From assembly GCF_013366925.1 (NCBI RefSeq), contig NZ_JAALDK010000001.1:4705165-4769164 (forward strand): 64,000 bases of DNA, given 5' to 3'. The stretch is from Paraburkholderia youngii. GTDB taxonomy: Bacteria; Pseudomonadota; Gammaproteobacteria; Burkholderiales; Burkholderiaceae. Below are positions 9,696 to 19,126 of this stretch, in pieces (position 1 is the first letter of the stretch; each line of letters begins with the position of its first letter). The translations under genes were made by a program, and so were the position numbers. Under the pieces are notes generated by a model. The model was not told where the DNA came from. It did not search any database and worked only from the letters and a program-made list of their open reading frames with translations.

Positions 9696-10022
9696 TCAGA
9701 ACGGCAGCTTGAAGCCCGGCGGCAGCGGCAGGCCGGCGGTCATGCCGCCCATCTTTTCCTGCGCGGTCGCCTCGGCCTTGCGCACGGCGTCGTTGAACGC
9801 GGCGGCGACGAGGTCTTCCAGCATGTCCTTGTCGTCCGCGAGCAGGCTCGGGTCGATCGACACGCGGCGCACGTCGTTCTTGCAGGTCATCGTCACCTTG
9901 ACGAGACCGGCACCCGACTGCCCCTCGACTTCGATCTGCGCGAGTTGCTCCTGCATCTTCTTCATGTTTTCCTGCATCTGCTGGGCTTGCTTCATCAGCC
10001 CGGCGAGTTGGCCTTTCATCAT
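9696..10022 (-). CDS. ybaB: YbaB/EbfC family nucleoid-associated protein
   Basis: Small DNA-binding protein of 108 residues that forms a tweezer-like dimer. It shows the family pattern [19 protein letters not shown], a central [20 protein letters not shown] strand region, and the [14 protein letters not shown] tail. A strong AAGGAG lies eight bases before the ATG ending at 10022; the frame extends to 10058 but that start has no site. It lies between dnaX and recR, the order found in most bacteria. Confidence 0.93.
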   Translation of the reverse strand: MMKGQLAGLMKQAQQMQENMKKMQEQLAQIEVEGQSGAGLVKVTMTCKNDVRRVSIDPSLLADDKDMLEDLVAAAFNDAVRKAEATAQEKMGGMTAGLPLPPGFKLPF

Positions 10023-10095
10023 GGACGTGCTCCTTCTAGATAGCGTGAAAGCTGGCATTCCGGCGCCGCGCTGCGACGACGCCGCGAACGATGGA

Positions 10096-12591
10096 TCAGC
10101 GGGCCGGCGCCGCGCCGTTCGGAGCGGCGTCCGGGTTAATCGGGCGGATCGAGCCCGGCACGATGCTCGCGCCGAATTCGCGAATCAGCGACTGCACGAA
10201 CGGATCGGCGCTGATTTCGCGCTCGGCCTCCTGCTGGCGCTGCGCGCGCAGCTTCGCGTCGTGCGCTGCAGCGGTACGGCGCGCCGGGCCGACTTCGACC
10301 TGCACGTCGACGTTCTGGCCGAGCCGCTCGACGAGCGCTGCTTTCAGTTTAGCGACCTGCGACGCTTCCGCGTATTGCGGCACCGGCACGTTGAGCTTCA
10401 GCGTGCTGCCTTCGAGCGCCATCAGTTCGCTGTTGAACGCAAGCTGATACGAGATGCCCTTCAGCGGCAGATCGACCGCGAGCGCGGGCCAGTCGCCGGT
10501 GAAACCGAGCGGATCGAGCGGCACCGCGGGCGGCAGCGGGCGTGTGTCGACGACCGGCGCCGGTGCGGCGGCCTGCGCGGCCGGGCCGCCCATGCGGACG
10601 TCGTCGGGGCCGTGGTCGAACACCGGCACGAAGTTGTCGTCTGGCGGAATGAAGTACGCGTCGTCCGCGGCCGACAGCGGCATGTAGTCGTCGGGCGGCA
10701 TATCGTCCCAAGGTGGGCTTGACGGGCTGGTCTGTTGCGCGTTGCCGCTTGCGCCGGTGTGGGCGTCTCGGATGGGCCCAGCCTGCACGGCGCTGTCTTG
10801 CGACGCGCGGCGTGGCGCGCCGGGGGTCGGCACCGGCGCGACCACGCGCGGCGCGGCGGGTTTCGGGGCGACCGGCGCGGCCGGCTTGGCGGCCGCGGGC
10901 GTGTTGGGGCGGCCACGGTCGGACGATACTTTCATGCCGGCGTTGCGCAGCACGTCGAGCGCGGCGCTCGCGCCGCCCGCGCGACGCGGCGCGGAGTCGG
11001 CCGAGGCCGCCGGTGCCGGCGTTGAAGCGGGTGCAGCCAATTCCTGGCGCGCTTCCGGCTCCGGTGCCGTGGCCTCTTCCGCGCGGGCCAGCGCGCTCGG
11101 CGCGGACGCAGGTGCGAGGTCAGAAGCTTGGTTCGAGACCGGCGCAGTCGAACCGACGATCGCGGCGCCATCATTCGGGGGCGAGTCTTCCCAAGGTGCC
11201 AGCGGACGTGCCGACATAGCCGGTGCGTCTGTCACGCGCGCTGCTTCAGCTTGCGCGGTGTCGGCTGCGGGCTTCGCGATCGGCTTTGCGACCGGCGCGG
11301 TCGATTTCATCGCATCGCCCGGTTCCTCGCCGGCGACGCCCACCTGAGGTCCGCGAGTCGGCGCAGCGGCCGCCATGGCCGTCGCGGACGAAGGCGACAG
11401 CGCGCGCAGCGCGGCAACCGTCGGTGCACCAGAACGCTTCGCACCGGCGCCGGCCGCACCGGTCTGCGCGCCAGCGGCTCCCGCCGCCCCACCTCCGCCG
11501 GCTGTTGGCGCCGGCTCGAACGCGAGCATGCGCAGCAGCGTCATCGTGAAGCCAGCGTATTCGTCGGGCGCGAGGCCCAGCTCGCTTCGGCCGATCGTTG
11601 CGATCTGATAGAACAGTTGCACCTGCTCGGCGCTCAAGCTGTCGGCGAAGCGGCGCAACTCGGCCGCCTCCGGCCATTCGTCGAGCACCGACGAAGGCGC
11701 GAACTGCGCCCACGCGATCCGATGCAGCAGGCTCGCCAGATCCTGCAGCGCCGTCGAAAACGACAGACTGCGCAAGGCCATTTCATCGGCGACCGCGAGC
11801 ACCGCCGCGCCGTCGCCCTGCGCGAGCGCGTCGAGCAGGCGGATCAGATAGCTTTGGTCGAGCGCGCCGAGCATGCCGCGCACCGCGTCTTCGCTGACCT
11901 GGTTCGCCGAATAGGCTATCGCCTGATCAGTCAGCGATAGCGCGTCGCGCATCGAACCGTCGGCCGCGCGCGCGAGCAGGCGCAACGCCTGCGCCTCGTG
12001 AGGCACGTTTTCTTCGCCGAGAATGCGTTCGAGATGCGACACGATATGGCCGGCCGGCATCTGCTTCAGATTGAACTGCAGGCAGCGCGACAGCACGGTG
12101 ACAGGAATCTTCTGCGGGTCGGTGGTCGCGAGGATGAACTTGACGTGCGGCGGCGGCTCTTCGAGCGTCTTCAGCATCGCGTTGAACGCGTGGTTCGTCA
12201 GCATGTGCACTTCGTCGATCATGTAGACCTTGAAGCGCGCATCGACGGGCGCATACACCGCGCGCTCGAGCAGCGCGGCCATTTCATCGACGCCGCGATT
12301 GCTCGCCGCGTCCATCTCGACGTAATCGACGAAGCGCCCTTCATCGATCTCGCGACACGCACGGCACACGCCGCACGGCGTCGACGTCACGCCGGTCTCG
12401 CAATTGAGTGCCTTCGCGAAGATGCGCGACAGCGTGGTCTTGCCGACGCCGCGCGTACCTGTAAACAAATAGGCATGGTGCAGACGGCCGCCGTCGAGCG
12501 CATGGGTGAGCGCGCGCACCACGTGCTCCTGTCCGACGAGCGAAGCGAAATCCTTCGGCCGCCATTTGCGTGCGAGAACTTGATAGGTCAT
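10096..12591 (-). CDS. dnaX: DNA polymerase III subunits gamma/tau
   Basis: Clamp-loader ATPase of 831 residues. The AAA+ domain has Walker A GTRGVGKT at 45-52, a zinc-binding Cys set (C64, C73, C76, C79), Walker B-like MIDEVHML and the arginine-finger SRC motif. After about residue 365 comes a very long Pro/Ala-rich linker, then a conserved C-terminal tau domain. I saw no A-rich slippery heptamer of the E. coli type, so a frameshifted gamma form is not supported here. The 4.5S RNA gene is immediately upstream and ybaB follows 73 bases downstream. Confidence 0.95.
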   Translation of the reverse strand: MTYQVLARKWRPKDFASLVGQEHVVRALTHALDGGRLHHAYLFTGTRGVGKTTLSRIFAKALNCETGVTSTPCGVCRACREIDEGRFVDYVEMDAASNRGVDEMAALLERAVYAPVDARFKVYMIDEVHMLTNHAFNAMLKTLEEPPPHVKFILATTDPQKIPVTVLSRCLQFNLKQMPAGHIVSHLERILGEENVPHEAQALRLLARAADGSMRDALSLTDQAIAYSANQVSEDAVRGMLGALDQSYLIRLLDALAQGDGAAVLAVADEMALRSLSFSTALQDLASLLHRIAWAQFAPSSVLDEWPEAAELRRFADSLSAEQVQLFYQIATIGRSELGLAPDEYAGFTMTLLRMLAFEPAPTAGGGGAAGAAGAQTGAAGAGAKRSGAPTVAALRALSPSSATAMAAAAPTRGPQVGVAGEEPGDAMKSTAPVAKPIAKPAADTAQAEAARVTDAPAMSARPLAPWEDSPPNDGAAIVGSTAPVSNQASDLAPASAPSALARAEEATAPEPEARQELAAPASTPAPAASADSAPRRAGGASAALDVLRNAGMKVSSDRGRPNTPAAAKPAAPVAPKPAAPRVVAPVPTPGAPRRASQDSAVQAGPIRDAHTGASGNAQQTSPSSPPWDDMPPDDYMPLSAADDAYFIPPDDNFVPVFDHGPDDVRMGGPAAQAAAPAPVVDTRPLPPAVPLDPLGFTGDWPALAVDLPLKGISYQLAFNSELMALEGSTLKLNVPVPQYAEASQVAKLKAALVERLGQNVDVQVEVGPARRTAAAHDAKLRAQRQQEAEREISADPFVQSLIREFGASIVPGSIRPINPDAAPNGAAPAR

Positions 12592-12775
12592 CCGGAAATT
12601 GTATCAGTAACAATGGCGCGCAAAACCTATTCGGCAAGACGCGCGAACGCGCGACACGGCCACGACGATGCTCGGTCCGAACACGGCGAACGATCAATAT
12701 TGAAGCGGGGAATACTATGAAGGACAGCCTGCGGAGAATCCGTGAGAACGGCCGCGGAGAAAGAAGCAAAGGAAG
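12592..12775. other. Gap between 4.5S RNA gene and dnaX
   Basis: A 184-base stretch without a supported gene. It holds the T-rich end of the 4.5S RNA transcript (minus strand, just below 12776) and presumably the dnaX promoter, which I could not locate. The small open frames here have no family signature. Confidence 0.5.
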
Positions 12776-12875
12776 GTGACGAGCCCGACCCTCGGCACTG
12801 GTGGAAAACGGCTGTGGCTGCTTCGTTCCCGACCTGACCAGGTTGACCATCCCTCCATGCGAGGAGGCCCGTCAC
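12776..12875 (-). ncRNA. ffs: 4.5S RNA of the signal recognition particle
   Basis: Read on the minus strand, the segment contains the conserved SRP apical loop GGTCAGGTCGGGAACGAAGC followed by AGCCA, flanked by self-complementary arms. The ends GTGACGGGCC and GGGCTCGTCAC pair, giving a hairpin of about 100 nt. A TAGAAT -10 box lies at 12881-12886, five bases before the inferred start at 12875, and a T-rich tail follows the 3' end. The RNA binds Ffh to target membrane proteins. Its position just upstream of dnaX is common. Exact ends are estimated from pairing. Confidence 0.9.
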
Positions 12876-13382
12876 GAAAGATTCTATCATTGCCGCGCGC
12901 ATTGTGCGACTGTTGATATGCGCAAAACGCGAACGACGCTCCGCTTCGAACCGCTTCATAGTGTCAACGTCCGCTTGCTGCACGCCGCCCGACGTCATCC
13001 CAGCCGCCGCGACGACACCCGCCACGCAAGGCACTTGAGTTCGCCGGGCCCGCCACCATTTAGATTGCAACGCGGTATCCGTGTGCCGCAGACACCGGCC
13101 GACGCCGCGGCGGCGACCTATTAGCCCCACTGACCTAATGAGTACTATCGCCATCGGCAACGCATAGCGAATTAAGCTACACTGCCAGTTGAAAGACCCG
13201 CATACGCGACTCTTTCCGCGCATTCCGTGAAAATCCGGCATTTTTTCAGACGGTTTTTCTGATTTTCACAGGCATGCGCGGCGGGTCTCCGGATGCGGCA
13301 AAGCGAACGGAAATTTTCCCGGTTTTTGACGTATCGTGGCGAGCAATTCAGGCGGGCCTCGAACCGACAGAGGTATTCATAA
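12876..13382. other. Gene-free divergent region between ffs and trxA
   Basis: About 500 bases with no supportable gene. Nearest ffs is its -10 box (TAGAAT, minus strand, 12881-12886). A weak TACACT -10-like box at 13178-13183 could serve trxA. A nine-base perfect inverted repeat, GTGAAAATC at 13227-13235 and GATTTTCAC at 13261-13269, encloses a T-rich 25-base spacer in the likely trxA leader. It could be an operator or a leader hairpin; no function is established. Confidence 0.5.
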
Positions 13383-13709
13383 ATGAGCGAACAAATTAAG
13401 CATATTAGCGACGCATCGTTCGAACAGGACGTCGTGAAATCCGATAAACCCGTGCTGCTCGATTTCTGGGCCGAATGGTGCGGTCCCTGCAAGATGATCG
13501 CGCCGATCCTCGACGAAGTCGCGAAGGACTACGCCGATCGTCTGCAAGTCGCGAAGATCAATGTCGACGAGCATCAGTCCACGCCGGTCAAGTTCGGCGT
13601 GCGCGGCATCCCCACGCTGATCCTGTTCAAAAATGGCGCCGTCGCCGCTCAGAAGGTCGGCGCTCTGTCGAAGTCGCAACTCACCGCGTTCCTCGACGGC
13701 AACCTGTAA
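13383..13709 (+). CDS. trxA: Thioredoxin 1
   Basis: Cytoplasmic disulfide reductase of 108 residues, the standard TrxA length. The active site WCGPC has its cysteines at 33 and 36, the cis-proline loop [11 protein letters not shown] is intact, and the buried Asp (FWAEW) is present. GAGG lies about nine bases before the ATG. It reduces ribonucleotide reductase, PAPS reductase and other oxidised proteins. rho follows 284 bases downstream in the same direction, an arrangement also seen in E. coli. Confidence 0.96.
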   Translation: MSEQIKHISDASFEQDVVKSDKPVLLDFWAEWCGPCKMIAPILDEVAKDYADRLQVAKINVDEHQSTPVKFGVRGIPTLILFKNGAVAAQKVGALSKSQLTAFLDGNL

Positions 13710-13882
13710 GACATACAGAAGCACGTCGCGGCGCTCGCGGGTTGATCGCGCGCCGCGAGCAGTTGAGAATCGGGCGCATCGGTGGATGCAAACCACCGCG
13801 CCCGCCGGTCAAGCGTGTTGTCAACCGGCAACACGCTTTACGACAAAGATGCCACTCCGCCGCACTGGCGGAAATTGGCGTG

Positions 13883-13993
13883 TGCTATGCTAGAATCCAG
13901 AAAACGTCGAAAAGACGTGTAAGTCTTTGAGCGGTTCCGCTCACCCTCCTCCCAGATTTCATTTCGTCGCACCTTCTCCTGCGGGTTCTCCGT
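13883..13993 (+). promoter_or_regulatory. Possible rho promoter and structured leader
   Basis: An extended -10 element TGCTATGCT at 13883-13891 could start a rho leader of about 100 bases. The leader contains ACGTC/GACGT pairing around 13902-13916 and a GAGCGG-TT-CCGCTC hairpin at about 13928-13941, followed by a pyrimidine-rich stretch. In E. coli rho is autoregulated by attenuation in its leader. A similar role here is inference from position and structure only, and no good -35 box was found. Confidence 0.35.
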
Positions 13994-15262
13994 ATGCATT
14001 TATCCGAGCTTAAGACTCTGCACGTGTCCCAATTGATCGAGATGGCCAATGGCCTCGAGATCGAAAGCGCGAACCGCCTGCGCAAGCAGGAATTGATGTT
14101 CGCCATTCTAAAAAAACGAGCCAAAGCGGGCGACACGATCTTCGGCGACGGCACCCTCGAAGTGTTGCCGGACGGTTTCGGCTTCTTGCGTTCGCCGGAA
14201 ACCTCCTACCTCGCCAGCACGGATGATATCTACATCAGCCCGTCGCAAATCCGCCGCTTCAATCTGCATACGGGCGACACGATCGAAGGCGAAGTGCGCA
14301 CGCCGAAAGACGGCGAGCGCTATTTCGCGCTGGTGAAGGTCGACAAGGTCAACGGCCAGCCGCCGGAGGCCTCGAAGCACAAGATCATGTTCGAAAACCT
14401 GACGCCGCTGCACCCGAACAAGGTGCTGCTGCTCGAACGTGAAATGCGTGGCGAAGAGAACGTGACGGGCCGCATCATCGACATGATCGCGCCGATCGGC
14501 AAGGGCCAGCGCGGCCTGCTCGTCGCCTCGCCGAAGTCGGGCAAAACGGTGATGCTTCAGCACATTGCGCACGCAATCAAACAGAACCATCCCGACGTCG
14601 TGCTGTTCGTGCTGCTGATCGACGAGCGCCCGGAAGAAGTGACGGAAATGCAGCGTTCGGTGGCAGGCGAAGTGATCGCCTCCACGTTCGACGAACCCGC
14701 CGCGCGTCACGTGCAGGTCGCCGAAATGGTGATCGAGAAGGCCAAGCGCCTCGTCGAAATGAAGAACGACGTCGTGATTCTGCTCGACTCGATCACCCGT
14801 CTCGCGCGCGCTTACAACACGGTGGTACCGGCCTCCGGCAAGGTGCTCACGGGTGGTGTCGACGCGAACGCGCTGCAGCGTCCCAAGCGCTTCTTCGGCG
14901 CGGCGCGCAACATCGAGGAAGGCGGATCGCTGACCATCATCGGCACGGCGCTGATCGAAACCGGCAGCCGCATGGACGACGTGATCTACGAAGAGTTCAA
15001 GGGCACCGGCAACATGGAAGTGCACCTCGAGCGCCGTCTCGCCGAGAAGCGCGTCTACCCGTCGATCAACCTGAACAAGTCGGGCACGCGCCGCGAAGAG
15101 TTGCTGATCAAGCCCGAAGTGCTGCAGAAGATCTGGGTACTGCGCAAGTTCATTCACGACATGGACGAAGTCGAGTCGATGGAATTCCTGCTCGACAAGA
15201 TCCGCCAGACGAAGAGCAACTCCGAGTTCTTCGACATGATGCGTCGTGGTGGCGGCAGCTAA
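13994..15262 (+). CDS. rho: Transcription termination factor Rho
   Basis: Hexameric RNA-dependent ATPase of 422 residues. The N-terminal three-helix domain ([18 protein letters not shown]) leads into the cold-shock-like primary RNA-binding domain with GFGFLRS at 61-67. The P-loop ASPKSGKT is at 178-185, followed by [13 protein letters not shown], Walker B ([15 protein letters not shown]) and the Q-loop region [20 protein letters not shown]. No inserts, so it is the compact proteobacterial form. The Shine-Dalgarno is weak, in line with possible autoregulation. Confidence 0.97.
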   Translation: MHLSELKTLHVSQLIEMANGLEIESANRLRKQELMFAILKKRAKAGDTIFGDGTLEVLPDGFGFLRSPETSYLASTDDIYISPSQIRRFNLHTGDTIEGEVRTPKDGERYFALVKVDKVNGQPPEASKHKIMFENLTPLHPNKVLLLEREMRGEENVTGRIIDMIAPIGKGQRGLLVASPKSGKTVMLQHIAHAIKQNHPDVVLFVLLIDERPEEVTEMQRSVAGEVIASTFDEPAARHVQVAEMVIEKAKRLVEMKNDVVILLDSITRLARAYNTVVPASGKVLTGGVDANALQRPKRFFGAARNIEEGGSLTIIGTALIETGSRMDDVIYEEFKGTGNMEVHLERRLAEKRVYPSINLNKSGTRREELLIKPEVLQKIWVLRKFIHDMDEVESMEFLLDKIRQTKSNSEFFDMMRRGGGS

Positions 15263-15276
15263 CGCGCGACGTTCGT

Positions 15277-15343
15277 GCCGGCCGTAGCGGCCGGCAACTG
15301 CACAGCATGAAAAACCGCTCGCAGATTGCGAGCTGTTTTTTTT
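15277..15343 (+). terminator. Intrinsic terminator after rho
   Basis: Two hairpins follow the rho stop. The first (GCCGGCC 15277-15283 with GGCCGGC 15289-15295) has no T-run. The second (GCTCGCA 15317-15323, three-base loop, TGCGAGC 15327-15333) is followed by TGTTTTTTTT and is a strong Rho-independent terminator, so the rho transcript itself ends without needing Rho. Confidence 0.85.
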
Positions 15344-15756
15344 GGCCAGCTATATCGCGGGTGGCGTCAATGCACCGCCGGACGAGCTCGCGTGGGCGTC
15401 GAGCGCCTATGCGCTCGTGTTGCTGTTCATCGCGCAGCTGATCGCGAATCTGACTTTCCGCATCTTCGCGATCGAAGAGTTCACGTACGGCTACCGGTTG
15501 AAAAACATCGTGTGGCAGTTGACCATCTCCTTCGCGACCGCCTCGGTGATCATCATCGAACAGCACCGGCTCGCGCTGCATCAAAGTCGCCTCGCGGAGT
15601 CCGTGAATCCGTACAATTCGGTCTACTAGAAGACGCTCGCGAATCGCGACGATCAGCCGGTCGGTCGCGCAGTAGGCCAATTTTCTCGCGTCGCTCGACG
15701 GCTTCCATTTTCTGATCGGCGTCACGATTTGCGGCGGCCTGTTCGCCGCGTGGTAA
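15342..15756 (+). pseudogene. Decayed membrane transporter remnant (probably MFS/DHA2 efflux type)
   Basis: A broken gene copy. The first piece (15342-15629) reads MASYIAGGVNAPPDELAWAS.AYA, which resembles the first extracellular loop and second helix of EmrB/QacA-type permeases, then jumps to IRIFAIEEFTYGYRLK-like and IIIEQHRLALHQSRLAESVNP sequence. After a stop at 15627 and a one-base frame change, a C-terminal piece ends at 15756 with ASLDGFHFLIGVTICGG.FAAW. Only about 140 codons remain of an expected 500, so there is a large internal deletion besides stops and a frameshift. The family assignment rests on remembered motifs and is moderate; the decay is clear. Confidence 0.5.
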
Positions 15757-15785
15757 AAACAGATCGACTGAAGGTGGGCTCAAGC

Positions 15786-16619
15786 ATGCTGTCGAAACTC
15801 ACGAACTGGCTGGGCACACGGCGTCGCGAGCGCGCGCTGCGCGACTACGCGATCGACGATTCCTTATGGCAGGCAACACTCGCCGGCCTGCCCTTTCTCA
15901 CACATCTGGAAGCCCCCGATCTCGCACGGCTACGCGAGCTGACGAGTCTCTTCCTCGCGCAGAAGGAATTCTCGACTGCGCACGAGCTCGAACTGACCGA
16001 TGCGATGACGGTCGGCATCGCCGCGCAGGCGTGCCTGCCGGTGCTGAACCTGAGCCTCGATCTGTATCGCGGCTGGGTTGGCGTAATCGTCTATCCGGGC
16101 GAGTTCGTGATCCGCAAGACCGTCGAGGACGAAGACGGCGTCGTGCACGAGATCGAACACGACGCCAGTGGCGAGGCGTGGGAAGGCGGCCCGGTGGTGC
16201 TGTCGTGGGAAGACGCGCAGATGACCGACGGCAGCGACGCATACAACGTCGTGATCCACGAGTTCGCGCACAAGATCGACATGCTGAACGGCGAAGCGGA
16301 TGGCCACCCGCCGCTGATGCGCCGCTGGCACGCGCCGCTCGATGCGCAGGCATGGGCCGACGTGTTCGACCACGCATACGATCATTTCTGCGCGAAAGTC
16401 GACGCTGTGCCCGAGCGACGTTGGACGCGTTTCGAACGCGAGTCGCTGATCGATCCGTATGCGGCGGACCATCCGTCGGAATTCTTCGCCGTATGCAGCG
16501 AGGCGCTGTTCGTGAAGCCACAAGCGTTCGAGGCGGAGTATCCGGAACTGTACCGGCTGCTCGCGCGCTACTATCGGCAAGATCCTGCGCGCGTCGGATT
16601 GACGTTCACGCCGGTTTGA
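15786..16619 (+). CDS. mtfA: MtfA-type zinc metallopeptidase (DUF980/YeeI)
   Basis: Protein of 277 residues similar to E. coli MtfA, a zinc aminopeptidase that binds the Mlc repressor and affects the glucose phosphotransferase system. The HEFAH zinc motif is at 158-162, followed by KIDMLNGEADG and the conserved ESLIDPYAADHPSEFFAV.SE.FF-like region that supplies the third ligand. The frame opens at 15729, inside the transporter remnant; the ATG at 15786 gives the family N-terminus MLSKLTNWL. Role in a Burkholderia-type cell without classical Mlc control is unknown. Confidence 0.85.
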   Translation: MLSKLTNWLGTRRRERALRDYAIDDSLWQATLAGLPFLTHLEAPDLARLRELTSLFLAQKEFSTAHELELTDAMTVGIAAQACLPVLNLSLDLYRGWVGVIVYPGEFVIRKTVEDEDGVVHEIEHDASGEAWEGGPVVLSWEDAQMTDGSDAYNVVIHEFAHKIDMLNGEADGHPPLMRRWHAPLDAQAWADVFDHAYDHFCAKVDAVPERRWTRFERESLIDPYAADHPSEFFAVCSEALFVKPQAFEAEYPELYRLLARYYRQDPARVGLTFTPV

Positions 16620-16692
16620 GACGCTGCAAACGGGCGCCGCTTGCGCCGCAATAGAATCTAGTGGCAGAAAAATCGCCAAGCGACTGATTTTC

Positions 16693-16701
16693 TGGCATAA
16701 T
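16693..16701 (+). promoter_or_regulatory. Extended -10 promoter element upstream of rpmE2
   Basis: TGGCATAAT matches an extended -10 (TGn plus a CATAAT hexamer), about 97 bases before the L31 start codon. No good -35 box stands at the usual distance, which fits an extended -10 promoter. Confidence 0.45.
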
Positions 16702-16797
16702 CGCGGTTTTTCGACCGTAGGCAAGTGGCTCGCGCCTGAAGGCAGTCTAAATTAAGACTGCACGCGGGTTGGCTACCGCCAGATTAAAGGAAAGACC

Positions 16798-17061
16798 ATG
16801 AAAGAAGGCATTCACCCGGATTACCGCGAAGTCCTGTTCATCGATATGTCGAACGACTTCAAGTTCGTGACGCGCTCGACCATCCAGACGCGCGAAACCG
16901 CGGAATTCAACGGCAAGACCTACCCGCTCGCGAAGATCGAAGTGTCGTCGGAATCGCACCCGTTCTACACCGGCCAGCAAAAGATCATGGACACGGCCGG
17001 CCGCGTCGAGAAGTTCAACAAGAAGTTCGGCGCCCGCGCTTCCGGCAAGGCAGCAAAGTAA
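16798..17061 (+). CDS. rpmE2: 50S ribosomal protein L31 type B
   Basis: Ribosomal protein of 87 residues. It starts [16 protein letters not shown] and carries [12 protein letters not shown]...[11 protein letters not shown], the L31 signature. The zinc-binding Cys residues of type A L31 are absent, so this is the zinc-independent C-minus type B form, which in many bacteria replaces the zinc form when zinc is scarce. No Zur operator was recognised and the gene stands alone. AAAGGA precedes the ATG. Confidence 0.95.
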   Translation: MKEGIHPDYREVLFIDMSNDFKFVTRSTIQTRETAEFNGKTYPLAKIEVSSESHPFYTGQQKIMDTAGRVEKFNKKFGARASGKAAK

Positions 17062-17104
17062 TACCGCAACGGTGCCGGCTTCCGGCCGGCAACGGAGCAA
17101 ACAG

Positions 17105-17131
17105 AAAGGGCAGCGCGAGCTGCCCTTTTTT
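17105..17131 (+). terminator. Rho-independent terminator after rpmE2
   Basis: Seven-base stem GGGCAGC (17108-17114) and GCTGCCC (17119-17125) with a GCGA loop, followed by six or more T residues. It ends the single-gene L31 transcript. Confidence 0.9.
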
Positions 17132-17366
17132 GTCGCCTGCGCGTGGGCGGCCGCTGGGTCGCATACCCGCGACGGCATAACCCGTAACCAGCACACCGCG
17201 CTTTCACGACACCTGTTACAGGTTGTCCATCGACGTTGCCGGGCGTTACCGGCCGTGACGTGCATCGCACCGCACGACTACAATGCCGGATGCTCGAAAC
17301 GGGCCCTCCCGCCCTGACTTGCCGGACCGCTCCGGCTGCATCGTTTATCCAGACTCCACACACCGC
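17132..17366 (+). promoter_or_regulatory. Leader region with possible promoter for the ArnT-like/MATE pair
   Basis: No gene is supported here. A plausible sigma-70 promoter is GTGACG (17255-17260), an 18-base spacer, and TACAAT (17279-17284). Transcription from it would start near 17291, downstream of the earliest possible start codon at 17283, which supports using the ATG at 17367 for the next gene. Confidence 0.4.
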
Positions 17367-19124
17367 ATGAGACCTGTCGTCCGCCTCACCGCCTCTGCGA
17401 CCAGTGCGTTGCCGCGCTGGCTGCTGCTGGCCATCTGTATCCTCTACGCCTCGTTCGGCCTGTTCGGTCGCGATCCGTGGAAGAACGAGGACGCGGCTGG
17501 CTTCGGCGTCATGTGGACGATGGCGAATGGCGGCGCGCACGACTGGCTGCTGCCTAACCTCGTGGGCAAATATCTGACCGAGGACGGCCCGCTCGGCTAC
17601 TGGCTCGGAGCGAGCGCGATCCGCGTCCTCGCACCTTGGGTCGACTCGAGCAACGCGTCGCGCGTGTTCACCGGCCTGCTGTTCTGCGCGGGCTGCGCGT
17701 TCGTCTGGTACGCGGCGTATCTGCTCGGCCGGCGCGCCGAAGTGCAGCCGTTCAAATACGCGTTTGGAGGCGAGCCCGAACCGCGCGACTACGGCCGCAC
17801 GCTCGCCGATGGCGCACTGCTCATCCTGCTCGCGTGCTTCGGCCTCGCCGAGCGCGGCCACGAAACCACGCCGCAGCTCGTCCAGTTCGTCTGCATCGCG
17901 ATGCTCGTCTACGGCCTCGTGCGCATGATCGACAAGCCGATCCAGGGCGCGCTGATCTGGGGCCTCGCGATCGGCCTCGTCACGCTCGCGAGCAGCCCGG
18001 TGCTGGTCGGCGCGCTGCTGCTCGGCACGCTCGCGATGACGCTGATCGTGCGCGAAACGCGTTCGCGCTGGCTGCTGCTCGCGGGTCTGCCCGTCGCGCT
18101 GGTGCTCGCGGTATCGTGGCCGATCATCGCGCTTGCCGCATTCCCCGACGACGCCGTCTGGTATCTGAACCAGTGGCTGCACGTGAGCCTGAGTTCGTTC
18201 GCGGGCCCACCCGGTTCGGTCGCCGCCTATGCGCTGAAAAACCTGCCGCTCTTCACATGGCCCGCGTGGCCGCTCGCGCTGTGGTCGTGGTTCAGCTGGA
18301 AGGGCCTGCGGCGCGCGCCGCACGTGGCGATTCCACTGTCGGTGATCGGGCCGCTGTTCGTGCTCGTGGTGCTGCAAAGCCACCAATCGAATCGACTCTA
18401 CATGCTGCTGCTGCCGCCGCTCGCGGTGCTCGCCACTTTTGCGCTGCCGACGCTCAAGCGCGGCGCGATCAACGCGATCGACTGGTTCGCGCTGCTGAGC
18501 TTCACGATCCTCGGCAGCTTCGTGTGGGCCGTGTATGTGGCGAGTCTGACCGGTTTTCCGCATCCGCTTGCGCGCAATCTCGCGCGGCTCGCGCCCGGCT
18601 TCGTGCCGCAGTTCAAGATTCTGTCGTTTATCTGCGCGATCGCGGTGACCGTCTGCTGGTTCCTGCTGGTGCGCTGGCGTCTCGCGCGTCATCCGAAGGT
18701 GTTGTGGCGCAGCGTGGTGCTGTCGAGCGCCGGCACGACGCTGATGTGGGTGCTGCTGATGACGCTGTGGCTGCCGGTCGTCAACTACAGCCGGACTTAT
18801 CGCGACGTCGCGCAGCAGATCGCCAACCACTTGCCCGATGACTACACCTGCATCTCGCCGGTGCGCCTCGGCAATGCGCAAATCGCGACGTTCGCGTATT
18901 TCGGCGACATGCATTTCTCGTTCGACCAGGACTGCGACGTGATCCTGCGTCAGGACTCGCAGGACTACGGCGACCCGAGCGCGCTGCCCGACTACATCTG
19001 GAAGCTCGTGTGGGAAGGCCGCCGCGCGGCCGACCGCGACGAGCGCTTCCGCCTGTACGTGCGCATCGACCGTCCGAAGCCGCCGCCCGGCAAGCGCCGC
19101 AACTGGCACAAAAAGCCCGACTGA
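17367..19124 (+). CDS. ArnT/PMT-like membrane glycosyltransferase family protein
   Basis: Polytopic inner-membrane protein of 585 residues. After the first transmembrane helix it has DPWKNEDAAGFGVMWTM and LVGKYLTEDGPLGYWLG, which match the acidic first periplasmic loop that holds the catalytic acids of ArnT and mannosyltransferase relatives. About ten further hydrophobic segments follow, then a soluble C-terminal domain. The product is similar in architecture to, but distinct from, the canonical ArnT at 37455. Two bases separate its stop from the MATE gene, so the two are one transcription unit. Donor sugar lipid and acceptor are unknown. Confidence 0.7.
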   Translation: MRPVVRLTASATSALPRWLLLAICILYASFGLFGRDPWKNEDAAGFGVMWTMANGGAHDWLLPNLVGKYLTEDGPLGYWLGASAIRVLAPWVDSSNASRVFTGLLFCAGCAFVWYAAYLLGRRAEVQPFKYAFGGEPEPRDYGRTLADGALLILLACFGLAERGHETTPQLVQFVCIAMLVYGLVRMIDKPIQGALIWGLAIGLVTLASSPVLVGALLLGTLAMTLIVRETRSRWLLLAGLPVALVLAVSWPIIALAAFPDDAVWYLNQWLHVSLSSFAGPPGSVAAYALKNLPLFTWPAWPLALWSWFSWKGLRRAPHVAIPLSVIGPLFVLVVLQSHQSNRLYMLLLPPLAVLATFALPTLKRGAINAIDWFALLSFTILGSFVWAVYVASLTGFPHPLARNLARLAPGFVPQFKILSFICAIAVTVCWFLLVRWRLARHPKVLWRSVVLSSAGTTLMWVLLMTLWLPVVNYSRTYRDVAQQIANHLPDDYTCISPVRLGNAQIATFAYFGDMHFSFDQDCDVILRQDSQDYGDPSALPDYIWKLVWEGRRAADRDERFRLYVRIDRPKPPPGKRRNWHKKPD

Positions 19125-19126
19125 CC

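Noticed and set aside
10096..12591. Programmed frameshift site in dnaX
   Set aside because: I saw no A-rich slippery heptamer followed by a hairpin of the E. coli kind within the gene.
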